A stretch of 64,000 nt of DNA from assembly GCF_037975245.1 (NCBI RefSeq), contig NC_092582.1, positions 25,890,077 through 25,954,076 of the forward strand, read 5' to 3'. Positions 11,713 through 38,605 of this stretch are shown here, in pieces (position 1 is the stretch's first letter; every line of letters starts with the position of its first letter). The stretch is from Apostichopus japonicus (lineage: Eukaryota; Echinodermata; Holothuroidea; Aspidochirotida; Stichopodidae). Below the pieces are notes generated by a model. That model was not told the origin of the DNA. It saw only the letters and a list, made by a program, of their open reading frames with translations, and made no database searches. Both the position numbers and the translations under genes were made by a program.

Positions 11713-13837
11713 ACACAAAAACAGGTCATCGGTATTGTCCCAAATATATTCCCTATCTTTCAATTATTTGCTTACAATCCCAAAAATAAATTCACGGTTG
11801 TTCCTTGGGTTAGCTGGCCCTCAATGCCCCCCCCCCCCCCTCCATCCTCCATTAGGATCCTTCCCAAGGCTTTCTACCTTATAGAAATGTTGATAAGACT
11901 ATAGGCTGTTAGAAAACACTCAGCAAATTATCCTTTATAAATCCTTACTTTCAACTTATTCGGTAAAGAGTCGGAAAACTGTGACGGCGTTTACATGACT
12001 CAGGACGATAAACAGAGAGACGTGATAATTCTTTGTTGTATTCTGTATTTTAAGGAAAATGTATATTTGAAAAACACAGAGTTGAAAAAGGACTCTAAAG
12101 CAGCACCAGGAGATTAAAAACGGCTGGATTCACTATAGAGTCATTTTCCTTAATCCATTTCATGTATAAACATCTGTTTATTAGACCCACCATGCTTATT
12201 TTCATTTGGTGTAAATCATTCATACGTATAGCGCACATGACCCTATGATATATTTATTATAGAACTCCTATATATACCGTATGTCGTATTCCTAGTTGTG
12301 TTATGATTTATTTTAAATTGATCATTATTGCGCCAGAATTGTATTTCAAGTAGCTTTCGAGCAGACGGTTATCACCCAGACTGATACACCATACATGAAT
12401 TGTGTAAACATAGATGACAATCCATGAGATAAGTAAGCCCCCCCCCCCCGGTTCTCGAGCCCTGGGGAGTGATAACATGAACGAGAGAATTCCAACTTGA
12501 CAGTCTCCAGATATTAGCGTCAAACTTGCCATTAATAGATTCACATTCTTCCCTTTTGCCCCTGCATGAAGTTCTCTCTAAAGTAATTCTTTTGGAAGGA
12601 ACGACCATCTTTTACTAAGCTTTTCACAAGATACAAAATCATGCCTAACATTTCATAGTCATCGTCGATCCTAACAACTTGACAAGGCTTTCAAATTGCA
12701 GTGGTCATGGAGTCTCACCAATGTTCATCTGTGCTGTAATTAAAATTGCCATTTGAAGGGAATACCACGCCAGTGTGGATAATATCAGAGCCTTATATTC
12801 TGGATATTATTTGAAAACAAGCCCCCCCCCCCGCCCCCCCCCCTTCGGTATCTGGTGCCCCGATATGAGATTGCTTCAACTTGGATTAAGAAACTAATTC
12901 TGTTTACAAGGTACCGACATATCTTCCTGGAGGCAGTATTGAGTGAAGTAATATGTTTTTAATGTGTCAGGAAAAAGAATTTTTACGAAAATTAAAAATT
13001 ACTGATATGAATCAAGAGAACAATTCTTCGTTGTTTTTGCCCTCAAAGATGTATTTTGTATACAATGTCAATGACGAACAAACAAATGTATTTTGCCTCG
13101 AGAGAAACAACAGTATGCTTGTTGAAATCTGAGCATAACTATATATAAAGTTCGGGCGAACATTGTACGGTCCAGTTATGCCTATACCTATGCAATTTCC
13201 TTGCTGCAGTGCTAAGTTGCACTTGTTTGCTGAGAAGTCCACTTTTTAGTACCGTACTACTCTTACATACCGAAAATAGAATAGAAAACATGTGACCTAA
13301 GGTAAGAAAAGTGTCTGATCATTTTACTTCATACCGTATTTGAAGGGAAACATACTGTTAAACTTTAACTTATGACTCATCATTCTAAGCCTTTGAAAAC
13401 TTTCAAAGAATCTTACTTTCTGACAGTTGTTTACCACGCCACTGACGGTATGCCTACGCCCATTACCTGACTACATATACTAACATACATACAGACATAC
13501 ACACTGATAGTGATAGAATATTTGATAGATTTACGACTGAACTGAAGCAGAATCAACGTTACAAATGGAAATAATAAACTTAAATGACGAAAAGAGATTA
13601 GGAAGCCAGATGGCTCTCCATAAATCACAGGGGGGAAATTCGCTCATGTATGATAAACCAAACATCCCTACGGAATAAACAAGATAAAATACAACAAAAG
13701 CGACAATAATTGAACACAAATATAAAATCACGGGAATACGTACAATCAATTTGTTCGATAATACCATGAGATTTGTCATGATTTGTGTTCTAATGATGAA
13801 TATGTAGGCTCTCACGTGACAATGGATCAGGGCATAC
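11713..13837. other. intergenic, no gene recognised
   Basis: Poly(C) tracts occur near 11827, 12440 and 12823. No supported exon was seen. Confidence 0.55.
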
Positions 13838-14150
13838 ATGGAGGTTATATTAGAGAGTATAGGCCTATATGATGGAGGTTATATTACACAGTATAGGCCT
13901 ATGTGATGGAGGTTACATTACAGAGTATAGGCCTATATGATGGAGGTTATATAACAGAGTATAGGCCTATATGATGGAGGTTACATTACACAGTATAGGC
14001 CTATGTGATGGAGGTTACATTACAGAGTATAGGCCTATATGATGGAGGTTATATTACAGGGTATAGGCCTATATATGGTGGAGGTTATATTACACAGTAT
14101 AGGCCTATATGATGGAGGTTATATAATACAGAGTATAGGCCTATATAGAA
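13838..14150. repeat. minisatellite, 34-bp unit, about nine copies
   Basis: The unit is GATGGAGGTTATATTACACA followed by GTATAGGCCTATGT, with AT-length variants. Confidence 0.9.
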
Positions 14151-14649
14151 CGTCATTTTTACATGCTAGTAAGGTACATGGTTGCGTTTGCATCGTCAAC
14201 TCTGTCACAATCAACTAGCGCTGGAAGGAACTGTACTTTTACATTAATGTCGCAGCAGACGTTTATCATGTTACTTCATTAAGAACCCGATATGGCATAC
14301 CACGTGACCTCCTATCAAACGTTGATGACAGGCGTACTAAGAGACTAATGGATTCCATGTTTATAAATAACTCACTTTCAGATATTATGAAGGCTGTTAT
14401 CTGAATATATCGATTACTGCATTTTCGACGTTATACCGATAACAGAATACCTACTTGCTATTTGGATAAGTGATATCCTATAATGCAGACATTTAAAATA
14501 TACACACACTCAAAAATAGCGACAAATTAAATGTCGATACTGGCGTACACATACATGAATATCTGAATAACGACATATGAATATCAATATATATATGAAT
14601 ATGGATATATGAAAACCATTACAAGAATAATCGATAATGAATACCGATA
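14151..14649. other. intergenic, no feature recognised
   Basis: AT-rich sequence with no structure supported beyond weak ATATGAATATC repeats around 14560-14610. Confidence 0.5.
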
Positions 14650-14657
14650 CATGACTA

Positions 14658-15028
14658 CAGTGGCGTAGGAAGGTACTTTTGAGTGGGGGGGGGGGGGCTG
14701 AAAACTGATGGCCGGCCTGGGGGAGGGGTCTAAGGGGAGGGGGTGTCCCCCTTCCCTTTGGATTTTTTTGCATTTCCAGGTGGCCTCAGATGCAATTTGG
14801 TGCAATATAGCACACTTCCACACCCACTCCATTCTGTAAACTTAATTTTGCATTTTCACCTGGCCTTAGATGCAATTTGGTGCTCCAAATGAGATCTTTT
14901 TCTCATTTGGAAATGAAAAAGGGGTTTTCTGACTTGCGAAGCGGGGGGGCGGAATGATACTTCCGCCCCTCCACATTTTTCACTGGGGGGGCTGGCGCCC
15001 CCCAGCCCCCCCGGTTCCTACGCACTTG
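14658..15028. mobile_element. hAT-like MITE with perfect 8-bp TSD (family A, copy 1)
   Basis: It starts CAGTGGCGTAGGAAGG and ends CCGGTTCCTACGCACTTG. The duplication CATGACTA sits at 14650-14657 and 15029-15036. It is G/C-homopolymer rich and has no coding capacity. The interior is closely related, in inverse orientation, to the element at 22416-22794. Confidence 0.92.
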
Positions 15029-15036
15029 CATGACTA

Positions 15037-17069
15037 AAATATTGATAGATGTATGTCGGTAGCTGGATACCGGTGCGTTTAATATAGTGTTTGATACACT
15101 CTGTGTACTCTGGAGCAGTTATAGTAAAATTCTAACGTCTGGAATGTGAATTAAACCGATCTCCAGTCGTGTTTTACGGACTCTGAAATAAATCAACTTG
15201 ATAAAGTTAAAAATAAAAATCCTAAGATTAATCTAATCTCCGGATTAAACCGAGGATGATTCCGTAGTGACGATCATTTGTCAACTAACAGCTGGATTTC
15301 ACCAACATTTTCATGGTCAGAAGAGTTTCGAACGAAAGAGAAATGTGAAAGCAGGAAACCGTTTCCGGACATGTACGAGGTATTTCCGAGCGGATGATCG
15401 TCACGGTCCTCTCAAATTTATTTGCCACCGGTAACTTCAGTGACCATAACTGTACTTCCTAGACTCTTAGCCTATCCTGGAGGGGGGGGGGGGGGGCAGT
15501 ATCTTTCATGGGATAATAACTTTACTAACGTCTGGAAGGAAAGGGGTATGAAAATTATATTTATAAATCATCCATATTTCTTTGTACAGTATAACTATAT
15601 GTGTAATTCAAATGTTCCATACGACCAATATGATCTATTTCTATTTCTAGCCTACAAGGGTGCACCATATAATAAACCCTAAAATAACGACACAGACGTC
15701 CGTCCGTATTCTTATATGCTAAGTAGGCTATCAGTTATATGTAAAGCCCATATCTTACATGATGGTGATATATGCATTCATGTTATGCATGTACTGTACA
15801 GTCATGTTATGTACGGTATATGACATTCATTTGATGTATCGATATGGAAAGTGACAAACTTCTTGAGTAATTTAAAACATGTTGTTACATTAATATGGCT
15901 AATTATATATTCATACATGTTATTTTATGATAATGACGCCGCCATACACACAAGAGCATCCAGGGTCTTTAACCTTGGAACCAGTCATGTGGTGACTTTC
16001 AGGCTTTTATATAACGTGCTAACGGTATATTGTAGGACTACAAGCGAAATTAAATCCAAGAGTAGAAAATACTTGACATCTGTTATTCTCCACATTGGTC
16101 ACGGTTATCAGAACAACATGCCTCCAACCTCTGAAGCTATATAGTACGCTGTTGTATAGGTTGTTTATAAACAAGACCATTTCTTTATCGCGTGCTATAA
16201 CGATCATATTTTTGTTCTATTATGAGACACCGTGTGACGGCATAGGTTGGGAAGGAAATAGAGAGGGGCTTAATCTTTCCCTTACCCCTATCGTCATCAC
16301 TCTCTCAAATGTATCTTCATTCATTTGAGGAAACTTGCACATCCTTTTTTCTTTTCTTTATTGGCTGAATGGGTCGAAAGTGCATGTAGGTCACTCTCCC
16401 ATGTGTTAATTACTGACACAAAGTTCAACCATAAAACACAACCGATATAGTAATCATTTTGTGTAGATGTTGTCTAATTATTTTTAGAACCGACTTACGT
16501 GTTTAATGACCCGTCTTGGGCATGCGTCATTGCCCACTGGCAAAATGACATGCACGTAAGCTTTGTATTTTCGAGTCAATTAATTAAAGACCCTGTCCTG
16601 AAAGGAATCGTACATCGCCGCCGTGGGTGGTTGCACCGAATTACGTAATGGAATGCAAACAATGGCATCCATTTTATAACAATGAGAGTTTTTAATTTGT
16701 ATTGTCATTTTATAATGCACATGTAATGAGATAGCAATGTTAGGGATGGCTTCTATATCTTTTGTCCTCGTCCCTCCCCTTCCCCTTCCCCTCCCCCTCC
16801 AGTCCTCCTTAAATTGTGAGATTCAACTTTTTTTCGGCGCCACTTGAATGGACACTGCCTATACCCATGCATACCCCTGGCCGCAGCCGTCGCCGCTCCA
16901 ACCACCCCCCTCCCCCTCAACCCCCCATAAAAATTAATAACATACGTTATTTTAAGTTCTCCTTCTCCTCGTGTCCTCTCCATGACACTACTTCATAAGG
17001 ATATTGCTTCAAAACCATATAAACACACGGGAAGACCGATATGGGAGACATGAAGAAGGTGATGTTCAC
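15037..17069. other. intergenic, no gene recognised
   Basis: A poly(G) run near 15482 and a C-rich pyrimidine stretch near 16770-16800. No supported exon. Confidence 0.55.
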
Positions 17070-17208
17070 TTCCCCACCCCACACTTCCCCACCCCACACT
17101 TCCCCACCCCACACTTCCCCACCCCACACTTCCCCACCCCACACTTCCCCACCCCACACTTCCCCACCCCACACTTCCCCACCCCACACTTCCCCACCCC
17201 ACACTTCC
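17070..17208. repeat. 15-bp minisatellite, nine near-perfect copies
   Basis: Tandem TTCCCCACCCCACAC. The unit is a multiple of three and stop-free in several frames on both strands, which explains the overlapping reading frames. The G-rich strand (GTGTGGGGTGGGGAA) has regularly spaced GGGG runs. Confidence 0.97.
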
Positions 17209-20200
17209 GGGCAGTTACCTTCTCTCATGGAGTAATTGATGGTGTTGTTTCTTATTTTCGTCAGCAAAAAGCAAACAATTTATTCCAAGTAAATAAATGT
17301 ATTGCGAAAACTGAATTTATCGAGGATGTATTGGTATGAGAGCACACTGTGTCACTTCATTGCATTCAATCATAAATAATATCGGTACCTCCCCCCTCCC
17401 CCTCCCCCCCCCCTCAGCACACACACCGCAATGCATATGTCTGTGTATGCCTTAGAAAAGTTCCAGATGTAGACTATAACAAGAATAATGAACCACTTTT
17501 TTTAGCCCACCCCTCCTCTCCCACCCCACCCCCCCCCCCCCTCATGCACCTTTCCCTAGAAGTATGACAACTAATTCAATTAACAAATTTCATATCAGGA
17601 ACTTTGTTTTTTTACTTTACAAAAATAGGTGATAAATACTTGTGAAGTATAGGCTTACCTTTAATTAATATTGTACAATACTTCTTCTTTCTCGAAACAA
17701 CGATAATAATCTTTAGGATGAAAATGTCGTCAACTTGAAGAGACCTTCTGTTTCATGCAGTACTTACTCAATATTGATCCGACAGTATTAAATACACAGA
17801 TTGGTTAATGCATATATCCACGTTTATATGAGTCCGAAGCCTATGATTATCAGAACAAGCGCACACCGTCCTGAGTTTTGTTTCAGTAGTAAGTATTCCA
17901 GCTCCGCACGGATCGAATCAAGGAGAACTAACAACTCCCTTGTGAAATCGTTCCTCACTAAGCTGGCGATCGCTGTGGCAAGGATTGGACTTCTTCTATA
18001 CACTAATTTGAGGTGGCGGTAACCTGACAGCTAAAGCGAAATCCACAACCACTGTTACCGGGACAACGACGCAAAAAAGACACATATAATGAACAAAGGT
18101 ATATTTAAGATCCTGATATCTCCTGACAAGTGTTCATTTTCAAACTGAGTTTCCAAAAAACGAAATTTCGTATTCATTAGCTGCGTGCACTCTTAGGTTC
18201 TGACGTTTAAGGACAATGTGACAGCTTAAAAGGTGTTTGTTTTTTGACACTTTGTACGTCATAACGTCGAACATGGTATAATAACACTAGGATGATAACT
18301 CTCCACCATATGCTTCCTGCGTAGTTCCGTTCACACAGCCCAGCAATAGGCCTATATACATTATCATGTGTGTGGTAGAGTATAAACACGGACTCTGCGG
18401 AAAACACATCCCGTCGAGTCAGTAGCCTGTCCAGATAATGCTTCTGTCTTATTACAGGGAACACCGTGACAAGCCAGGAACTTGTAGAAACTGGGTCAAC
18501 GATATCTTGTAAGAACGTCGAAACACAATAAAATGGTAGAACATTTGACTATCTAAACCCAATGGCGGGCCGCGGGTATATCACTATTAAACTCCCGTAT
18601 ATACATACATACATCATTACATATCCTATATAGGCAGGCATGTTGTATGTTTCTATACTTCATGCTATCAATGTCAGAAGGGTGAAGAGATGCCGCGTGA
18701 ATCACTCACTGACAGTTATACAAGCCAACGGGATGGTTGTATCGGGTAATAAACACTGCAAAGGCAGCCATCTCATATCTTAAAGGAGTACCGTACCCTC
18801 GCATATTTAGACAATGCCGCCATCATAAACAAATCTATACACTAGCACATGAAGTACGACTGACATTCCTTTCAAAATTGTTTACCATTTAGGCAAAAGT
18901 TTATGAATCGGATTTTTGAATCAAAATTAGAATTTAAATATTATTAGGGTTTCATGGGTGAGGGTAAACGGCTAATAAATAAAAGAGGAACCGATTAAGT
19001 TGAAAGTTGGACATCAACCTACCTGGATTTGTACGGCACACAATGCGTTACGTTTACATCACATAACAAATCAATTTGCATAAATGTCAGGTAAACCCTA
19101 ATCGCATTGTATTAAGCAGCTGTGTATACTGATCGCGGTTCGATTTGTACACTCCACAAAAGCTCTCTTTATGACGTGTTCTTTTATATTTTTAAAAGGT
19201 TTCAAATAAGTGGATGAATTTAGTTTACAAAAGGGCGTTTGGCATTTTAAAAACACCTTGGTTTTACCTTCAATGGGTTTCAAAAGGGGCGATAAAAGGG
19301 TGGCAATTATTTCACATATAGGCCTACTAGGGTTAATTTCTTTAAATCTGTTTCAATTTCAATAGGCGTGTTTAAAAATTCCGATGGACTTCGCATTAGA
19401 AGAAAAATAACAGGTTTTTATAAGTTATCCTGATTACTAGTTACTTTCCGACCCCGGCCCACTCACACCCTCCTGCTCGCAACCCACCCTCCCATTTTCC
19501 CCACGCATTTAATAAATAGCCTCGCAAATTGCATATGCAAGTCATACGGTGACATACACGTAACAATGTCGTACTGTTTTCATAGCGTGTGCCATTTGCT
19601 CATTAAGAGGGCGCATTCATTCATGAATTCAATAGGAATCCTTTACGTCATTCCCGTCTTTCCCATTAAGAAACACTTTTACATTTAATTGTTATAATAG
19701 CTTGATAAGCAGGACTCCCTCTTTATGAGCAAAAAGTATGAACGTTGTTGAAACTGTTTTTATGAAGTTTGGTGGTACACAGAGTTATTCGTGGTACGAC
19801 GTTGAATCTTGAGTACAGATGTATATTATGATATCGAGTTGATGCTGCAGTGTGGTGCGCACATCTTATCATTGTACAGTGTTACCGTAGATGACCGAAT
19901 ACAGAACTGTGTATGGCACAGAGTTATATACAGCCGCGAAAAGTAATAGAGGTGGTATGTGCTCATTAAACTTAGTATATAAGTACGCGCTCACATGACC
20001 TGCTTCTCGTGCAGTTTGCTTACTCTCTCAAACATGCAGTTTTGTTCCAGTATATCTACATCACAGGTCCAAGCAGAGTGCACACGCATGCAGTTAATCA
20101 CTCCACATGCTACCGACCACATTAATAACATCTAACTCCCTTACAGAACTGTCTCCAGCATTATTCGAAACCGTGTAGGCTACCGTATATTTGCCTACAC

Positions 20201-20564
20201 TTCTCCATACCTTACAGGACCGTCCAGTTTACACTCCTCATCTATAGTTATTTCTACAATGGCAGTTTTATTTATAATTGTGTCTAGAGTATTCGACTGA
20301 CTGGAAGTAATTATCTTGTAAGACTCGTCAATATGGCATCCCCTCTTCGTTAAGGCTCACTTCATTCATATTTGCGGGCCTATTCACTGACCTCATAAAT
20401 TAAGTTGAATGCCACTATGGCATCCTATAGCTGTACAATATCATTACTCAATGATTTTTATTCAATAAAATATAATGGTTTAATGAAGATAAAGTGCTTC
20501 GTTGCGGTTCCATTACGTGATGTGTGCATACATTGAGCTTATGCATGAATTCGAAAACGTTTTG
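17209..20564. other. intergenic, no gene recognised
   Basis: Short C-rich tracts near 17390-17410 and 17520-17540. No exon, RNA gene or terminal inverted repeat was supported. Confidence 0.5.
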
Positions 20565-20815
20565 TCATGGAGGGTTTGTGTTGGAGTAAGAGGGTATGGG
20601 ACGGGTTTGTGTTGAAGTAAGAAGGTTTGGGAGGGGTTGTGTTGGGGTGAGGGTGAGGGGATGGGACGGGTTTGTGTTGAAGTAAGAGGGTATGGGAGGG
20701 TTTGTTTTGGAGTGAGGGTATGGGAGGGTTTGTGTTGAAGCAAGACGGTATGGGAGGGTTTGTGTTCGGGCGAGGGTATGGGAGAGGTTTGTTGTTTTGG
20801 AGTTTAAGAGTATGC
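20565..20815. repeat. minisatellite, about 30 bp unit
   Basis: About eight diverged copies of GGAGGGTTTGTGTTGGAGTA plus AGAGGGTAT. The proline/threonine-rich minus-strand frames are repeat products. Confidence 0.85.
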
Positions 20816-21769
20816 GGGTGGCTTGCATCTTGAAGTATCTTCGTATAATGCTGGAATCTGTGTAGCCTATGCAGTTGTATAAAGACTTGCATGTTATTTA
20901 ATTCATTACAACACATGTCTGTATGTATATGTGTGATGAAATCAATGTAACAAATGAATGATCTAAATAATACATAAACTTGGCGTCAAAGGACATTCGA
21001 CAACATGTTACATTAATATCTTACGTATTCTATAACACTCTAGCCGTATATATGCTGTGCGTGTGCACAGCTATTAATTTAATGACCCTGCATTGCGTCG
21101 TCGAATCGTTGTTATGGTAGTACGCGTGCGCGCTACAATATTGCAATTATTTGCCAAGTTAATGATTCCTATTCAAGACTGCACGTTGAAACTTGACGTT
21201 TCATATGGTCTCTGTACATATTATGTAGTTTCAAAGACTAGCTGCGTAAGAAACTTATTCTGAACCTGTCACGGCGCTCACAAGCGCCCTCATTTTGTAC
21301 TCAACGCGCGTTACAATACTGCGTATTTATAGGCAAATGCGTTCTAGTTGTTTATTGTGGTTACCATAGTACCACGAGCATCCCCAGTGGTGTTCAGAGG
21401 GAACACGCTGCACTGATTGGGAGCTGAGCGAATCTTTAGAAGAAACGCACGCGTTCACACTCGCGAGAAAAATTAAACGTACTGGAGACGCGTCAGCGAA
21501 ATCGATTGGAGAAGTGATTGTGTAGACTTTGCAATGCACAATACTGAGTCGACCAACATTACGTTGTGAGTATTATAACATATCACTGATGTTAGGACTT
21601 ACAATAATTCCGTGTAGTCCGTTTCTATGCGCGTTATTTATTATTATATGCGCTTTTGCTCACGCACGACTTAAGATGTCTGTGTCGTCATAACCATATC
21701 ATGCTGTACAAGGTTTAAACATATTTATGCAGTATTCAGTATTGATTAACACTAGGTTTATGTTCCGTA
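20816..21769. other. intergenic, no feature recognised
   Basis: CpG density is somewhat higher around 21060-21500 than nearby, but no exon structure is supported. Confidence 0.5.
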
Positions 21770-21968
21770 CACTGAGGGAGTTGAAAGTACAGATGATCTC
21801 TCAGGTACAGGAATCTCGGCATTGCTAATGTCGTATACAGGGAGTACAGGAATCTCGGCATTGCTACTGTCGTATACAGGGAGTATAGGAATCTCGGCAT
21901 TGCTAATGTCGTATATACAGGGAGTTAGAAGTACAGATGATCTCACAGGTACAGTAATCTAAGCATTG
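21770..21968. repeat. minisatellite, about 43 bp unit
   Basis: Copies of ACAGGAATCTCGGCATTGCT plus AATGTCGTATACAGGGAGT, flanked by two longer copies containing AAGTACAGATGATCTC. Confidence 0.85.
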
Positions 21969-22415
21969 CTCCTGTAGCTTTCAACTTTCAACATGCTTAC
22001 CTGTAAGCACTGCAGCCAAATTCTTAGTAACGCTACTATACAACTTGCCGAAAGAGTACGAATCGTTGCAAATATTTTTTTCGGACGGGAACGATCAATT
22101 GTAGGGTCAAAAATCGAAAACCTGACAATTGAAGCGGCGGGGGGGGGGGGGTGGGGAGTGGGAAAACTTTCGTCGGTCAATTCTGTGGTGAAATACTTTC
22201 ATCATGTAATAATAGAGAATTTAAAATTTCCTCAAGCATACTTCAAGAAATCAAGAAACATTACAAATAGCTTGTAAACATGCCAGCACGGTATACACAT
22301 TATAGGTGCGGCTGTCATATTTGTAACAGATACGACAGTTCTACGTAACCAAGACCTCTATAATATTTATATAGGCATATATGGAGATATCTCAAGAATT
22401 GGAGTCGCTTGAATT

Positions 22416-22794
22416 CAAGGGCGTAGGAACCGGGGGGGCTGGGGGCGCCAGCCCCCCCCCCAGTGAAAAATGTGGAGGGGCGGAAGTATCATTCCGCCCC
22501 CCCCCCCACCGCTTCGCAAGTCAGAAAACCCCTTTTTCATTTCCATATGAGAAAAAAAAATCTCATTTGGAGCACCAAATTGCATCTAAGGCCAGGTGAA
22601 AATACAAAATTAATTTTACGAAATGGAGTCGGTTTTGAAGTGTGCTATATTGCACCAAATTGCATCTGAGGCTATCTGGAAATGCAAAAAATTCCAAATG
22701 GGAGGGGGACACCCCCTCCCCTTAGACCCCTCCCCCAGGTCGGTCATCAGTCTTCAGCCCCCCCCCCACTCAAAAGTACCTTCCTACGCCACTG
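22416..22794. mobile_element. hAT-like MITE with perfect 8-bp TSD (family A, copy 2)
   Basis: It starts CAAGGGCGTAGGAACCGG and ends GTACCTTCCTACGCCACTG. The duplication CTTGAATT sits at 22408-22415 and 22795-22802. It is the reverse orientation of the family at 14658-15028. Confidence 0.92.
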
Positions 22795-22802
22795 CTTGAA
22801 TT

Positions 22803-24408
22803 AAAGGGTTTACGCCCAAGTTCTATTTGCTATTATACTGTGTATACTGTTTGCTATTATACTGTGTATGTAGCAAACGTAGGCTTTATCAATCTCGAGT
22901 GAATACATTTCCAAAAGATCTGCAGGATTCCTCCAGCATTCTTATTCCTTATTTCAACATTGCAATGTCTTTTTAGGCCTAGAATATCTAACGGGCTTCA
23001 GTGTGACAACTTTGCATAACTCATAAAATTACAATCTTATTTCAGTTTCGTCTGAACAATATTAAATAATGTAAATAATCCTGTACTATCTATAATATAT
23101 ATATATTTATATATATATATATATAGTGTGTGTGTGTGTGTGTGTGTGTGTATAACCGATATAGCTTATATCTAGCTTATATATATACTACATACCCTAT
23201 GTAGTTACCATATAGGTTAGATTGTTGATATTCTCGAATTTGAGGTAATGAATTAAATAACAGTCCAACCCGAGTCTAACTTGTTTCTTCTAAGAGAGTT
23301 AATCCTTAGAAGCCCAGAGTTACGTGGTATGTATAATGAGGTTAATTTGAATACCAGTGAAGGTATGTCTGTTCATTATTCATCAATATCCCATTAACCT
23401 ATATAACTAGTAGAGAGAGGGAAAGAGTGGGAAACAGCCCTCGTCAACGTTCTCATGTGATCTCGACGAGTTTCTCAGACCTTTACAACAAAGGCAAATG
23501 ACATGTATATTATCTGTATAGGTTAAATTTAGCACATTCCTGCAGTCAATTTATTTTCTTACTCGCTGTTTACATTAAGCCACGATAAAACAAGATATTT
23601 GGGATTTTACCCTTTAATCTCGCAAGAATGTTTTGAAAACTCTCCTCCGCGCTTCCGGGGCAAACCAATCCTTATGATAGGATAAGATACCACCTGACCA
23701 CAATACCAATAGTTTACAATCGCAGCTTAAATCAAGGTTGGTAGCCAATGGTGGCAACGATGTTAATGTTTTCTTGACAAAAATTTCTTCCTTTGATTTG
23801 AGTTAAACTTTTGTTATATATAGATTTTGGAGTTCGAATACATCGAAGGGTAAATCAATTTTAAATTAAGGTTCTAAATTCCACAAAGTTATTTTGCAAA
23901 GTTAGATACCAGGAAGAAAGCAAAGGCGTTGAGATCAAATATGGCTAGGTCTTCCATGTATATGTTTGGTAGGTGTTGCGCGAGGCATTGGCCTTGCGTA
24001 TTCAGAAAGATTGAAGATTTGACAATTACATTCGATACAAATTCAGAGAGCGTCAAGGAAGGGACTTCAGATTTTTTTATTATATTTTAAAATGTACATG
24101 TTTTGCGCTTTGTCTATCGCAACCACTCGACCACCGAACTCTATCCGTAACCCCAACCCCCCTCCCTTCTCCCAGTTAAAATTATGATTCATTATGTGTG
24201 TACAAAGATACAAACACTATGTACTCAATGCGTCACTTTCAAAAATAGAGGGGGTACACCCAGTAAACATTTTATTGAACATGTCCTTTCGCAACAACAA
24301 GACTGTTGTGTTGGAACTTTTCGTACAGATGAGCTTGTGCAGCCGGTGGTACGATGTGTAGGCCCATGTCAATACTACGATAACGTTAGGGAGAAAGTCA
24401 ACACTATC
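22803..24408. other. upstream region of GPR107, no gene
   Basis: An AT then GT microsatellite at 23092-23152. Otherwise no feature is recognised before the GPR107 start; the promoter cannot be pinned from motifs. Confidence 0.5.
23092..23152. repeat. compound (AT)n(GT)n microsatellite
   Basis: ATATAT run followed by a pure GTGTGT run. Confidence 0.9.
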
Positions 24409-37347
<12,939 letters not shown>

Positions 37348-37582
37348 GAAACTAGCAATTATCTCAAATTTTCTGCAGTTTTAGCAATTCTTAGTCTATT
37401 ATTCTTACCTAGAAGTATAAGTTTTTTCTTGCCATTCATGCTTTGTAATTTCTCTCAATGTCACAGTTTGCCTGGACCTTGACATTATGTGGTGATGCCA
37501 GCTGTTAAATGAAAGAGAATTAGCTGTGACTTCAGTTAACCAAGACTTCAGTAGGAATGATGCAATGTTTGTTATATGAAAC

Positions 37583-37588
37583 ATTAAA
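37583..37588 (+). terminator. possible GPR107 poly(A) signal (ATTAAA)
   Basis: ATTAAA lies about 236 bases after the GPR107 stop, just before the 63-bp tandem array. There is no AATAAA nearby. This is a position-based guess. Confidence 0.3.
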
Positions 37589-37664
37589 CTCTTTTATTCC
37601 ATAATTCACTTTAATTTAAAGAAATATTCCAGAGTTTGGCTTTGACATGACTTGCTCAAACTTT

Positions 37665-38605
37665 TACATCTGAATGGGATATACAGCTTTGATACCACAA
37701 ACTAAATTTAGAGTTATACAACAAAGTTATATCTGAATGGGATGTACAGCTTTGATACCACAAACTAAATCTAGAGTTATACAACAAAGTTACATCTGAA
37801 TGGGATATACAGCTTTGATACCACAAACTAAATCTAGAGTTATACAACAAAGTTACATCTGAATGGGATATACAGCTTTGATACCACAAACTAAATCTAG
37901 AGTTATACAACAAAGTTACCTCTGAATGGGATGTACAGCTTTGATATCACAAACTAAATCTAGAGTTATACAACAAAGTTACCTCTGAATGGGATATACA
38001 GCTTTGATACCACAAACTAAATCTAGAGTTATACAACAAAGTTACCTCTAAATGGGATATACAGCTTTGATACCACAAACTAAATCTAGAGTTATACAAC
38101 AAAGTTACCTCTGAATGGGATATACAGCTTTGATAACACAAACTAAATCTAGAGTTATACAACAAAGTTACATCTGAATGGGATATACAGCTTTGATACC
38201 ACAAACTAAATCTAGAGTTATACAACAAAGTTACCTCTGAATGGGATATACAGCTTTGATACCACAAACTAAATCTAGAGTTATACAACAAAGTTACCTC
38301 TGAATGGGATATACAGCTTTGATAACACAAACTAAATCTAGAGTTATACAACAAAGTTACATCTGAATGGGATATACAGCTTTGATACCACAAACTAAAT
38401 CTAGAGTTGTACAACAAAGTTACATCTGAATGGGATATACAGCTTTGATACCACAAACTAAATCTAGAGTTATACAACAAAGTTACCTCAGAATGGGATA
38501 TACAGCTTTGATACCACAAACTAAATCTAGAGTTGTACAACAAAGTTACCTCTGAATGGGATATACAGCTTTGATATCACAAACTAAATCATCTAGAGTT
38601 TAAAA
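37665..38605. repeat. 63-bp minisatellite downstream of GPR107, about 15 copies
   Basis: Unit: TGAATGGGATATACAGCTTT, GATACCACAAACTAAATCTA, GAGTTATACAACAAAGTTAC, plus three bases. It is 21 codons long, which keeps a minus-strand frame open for 198 codons. It starts about 320 bases after the stop and may begin in the 3' UTR. Confidence 0.95.

Noticed and set aside
16993-17339. Frames encoding VGWGS or FPTPH repeats
   Set aside because: Both strands of the same 15-bp tandem repeat.
18369-18394. Further CAGAG/CTCTG-type micro-palindrome (TAGAGT...ACTCTG)
   Set aside because: Only five arm bases pair and there is no flanking direct repeat.
24184-24408. In-frame 75-codon N-terminal extension of GPR107
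   Set aside because: It is not hydrophobic or family-like, while the internal ATG opens a clear signal peptide.
37656-38543. Minus-strand frames of 85 and 198 codons
   Set aside because: Products of the 63-bp tandem unit; the next-door frame break is a single unit variant.
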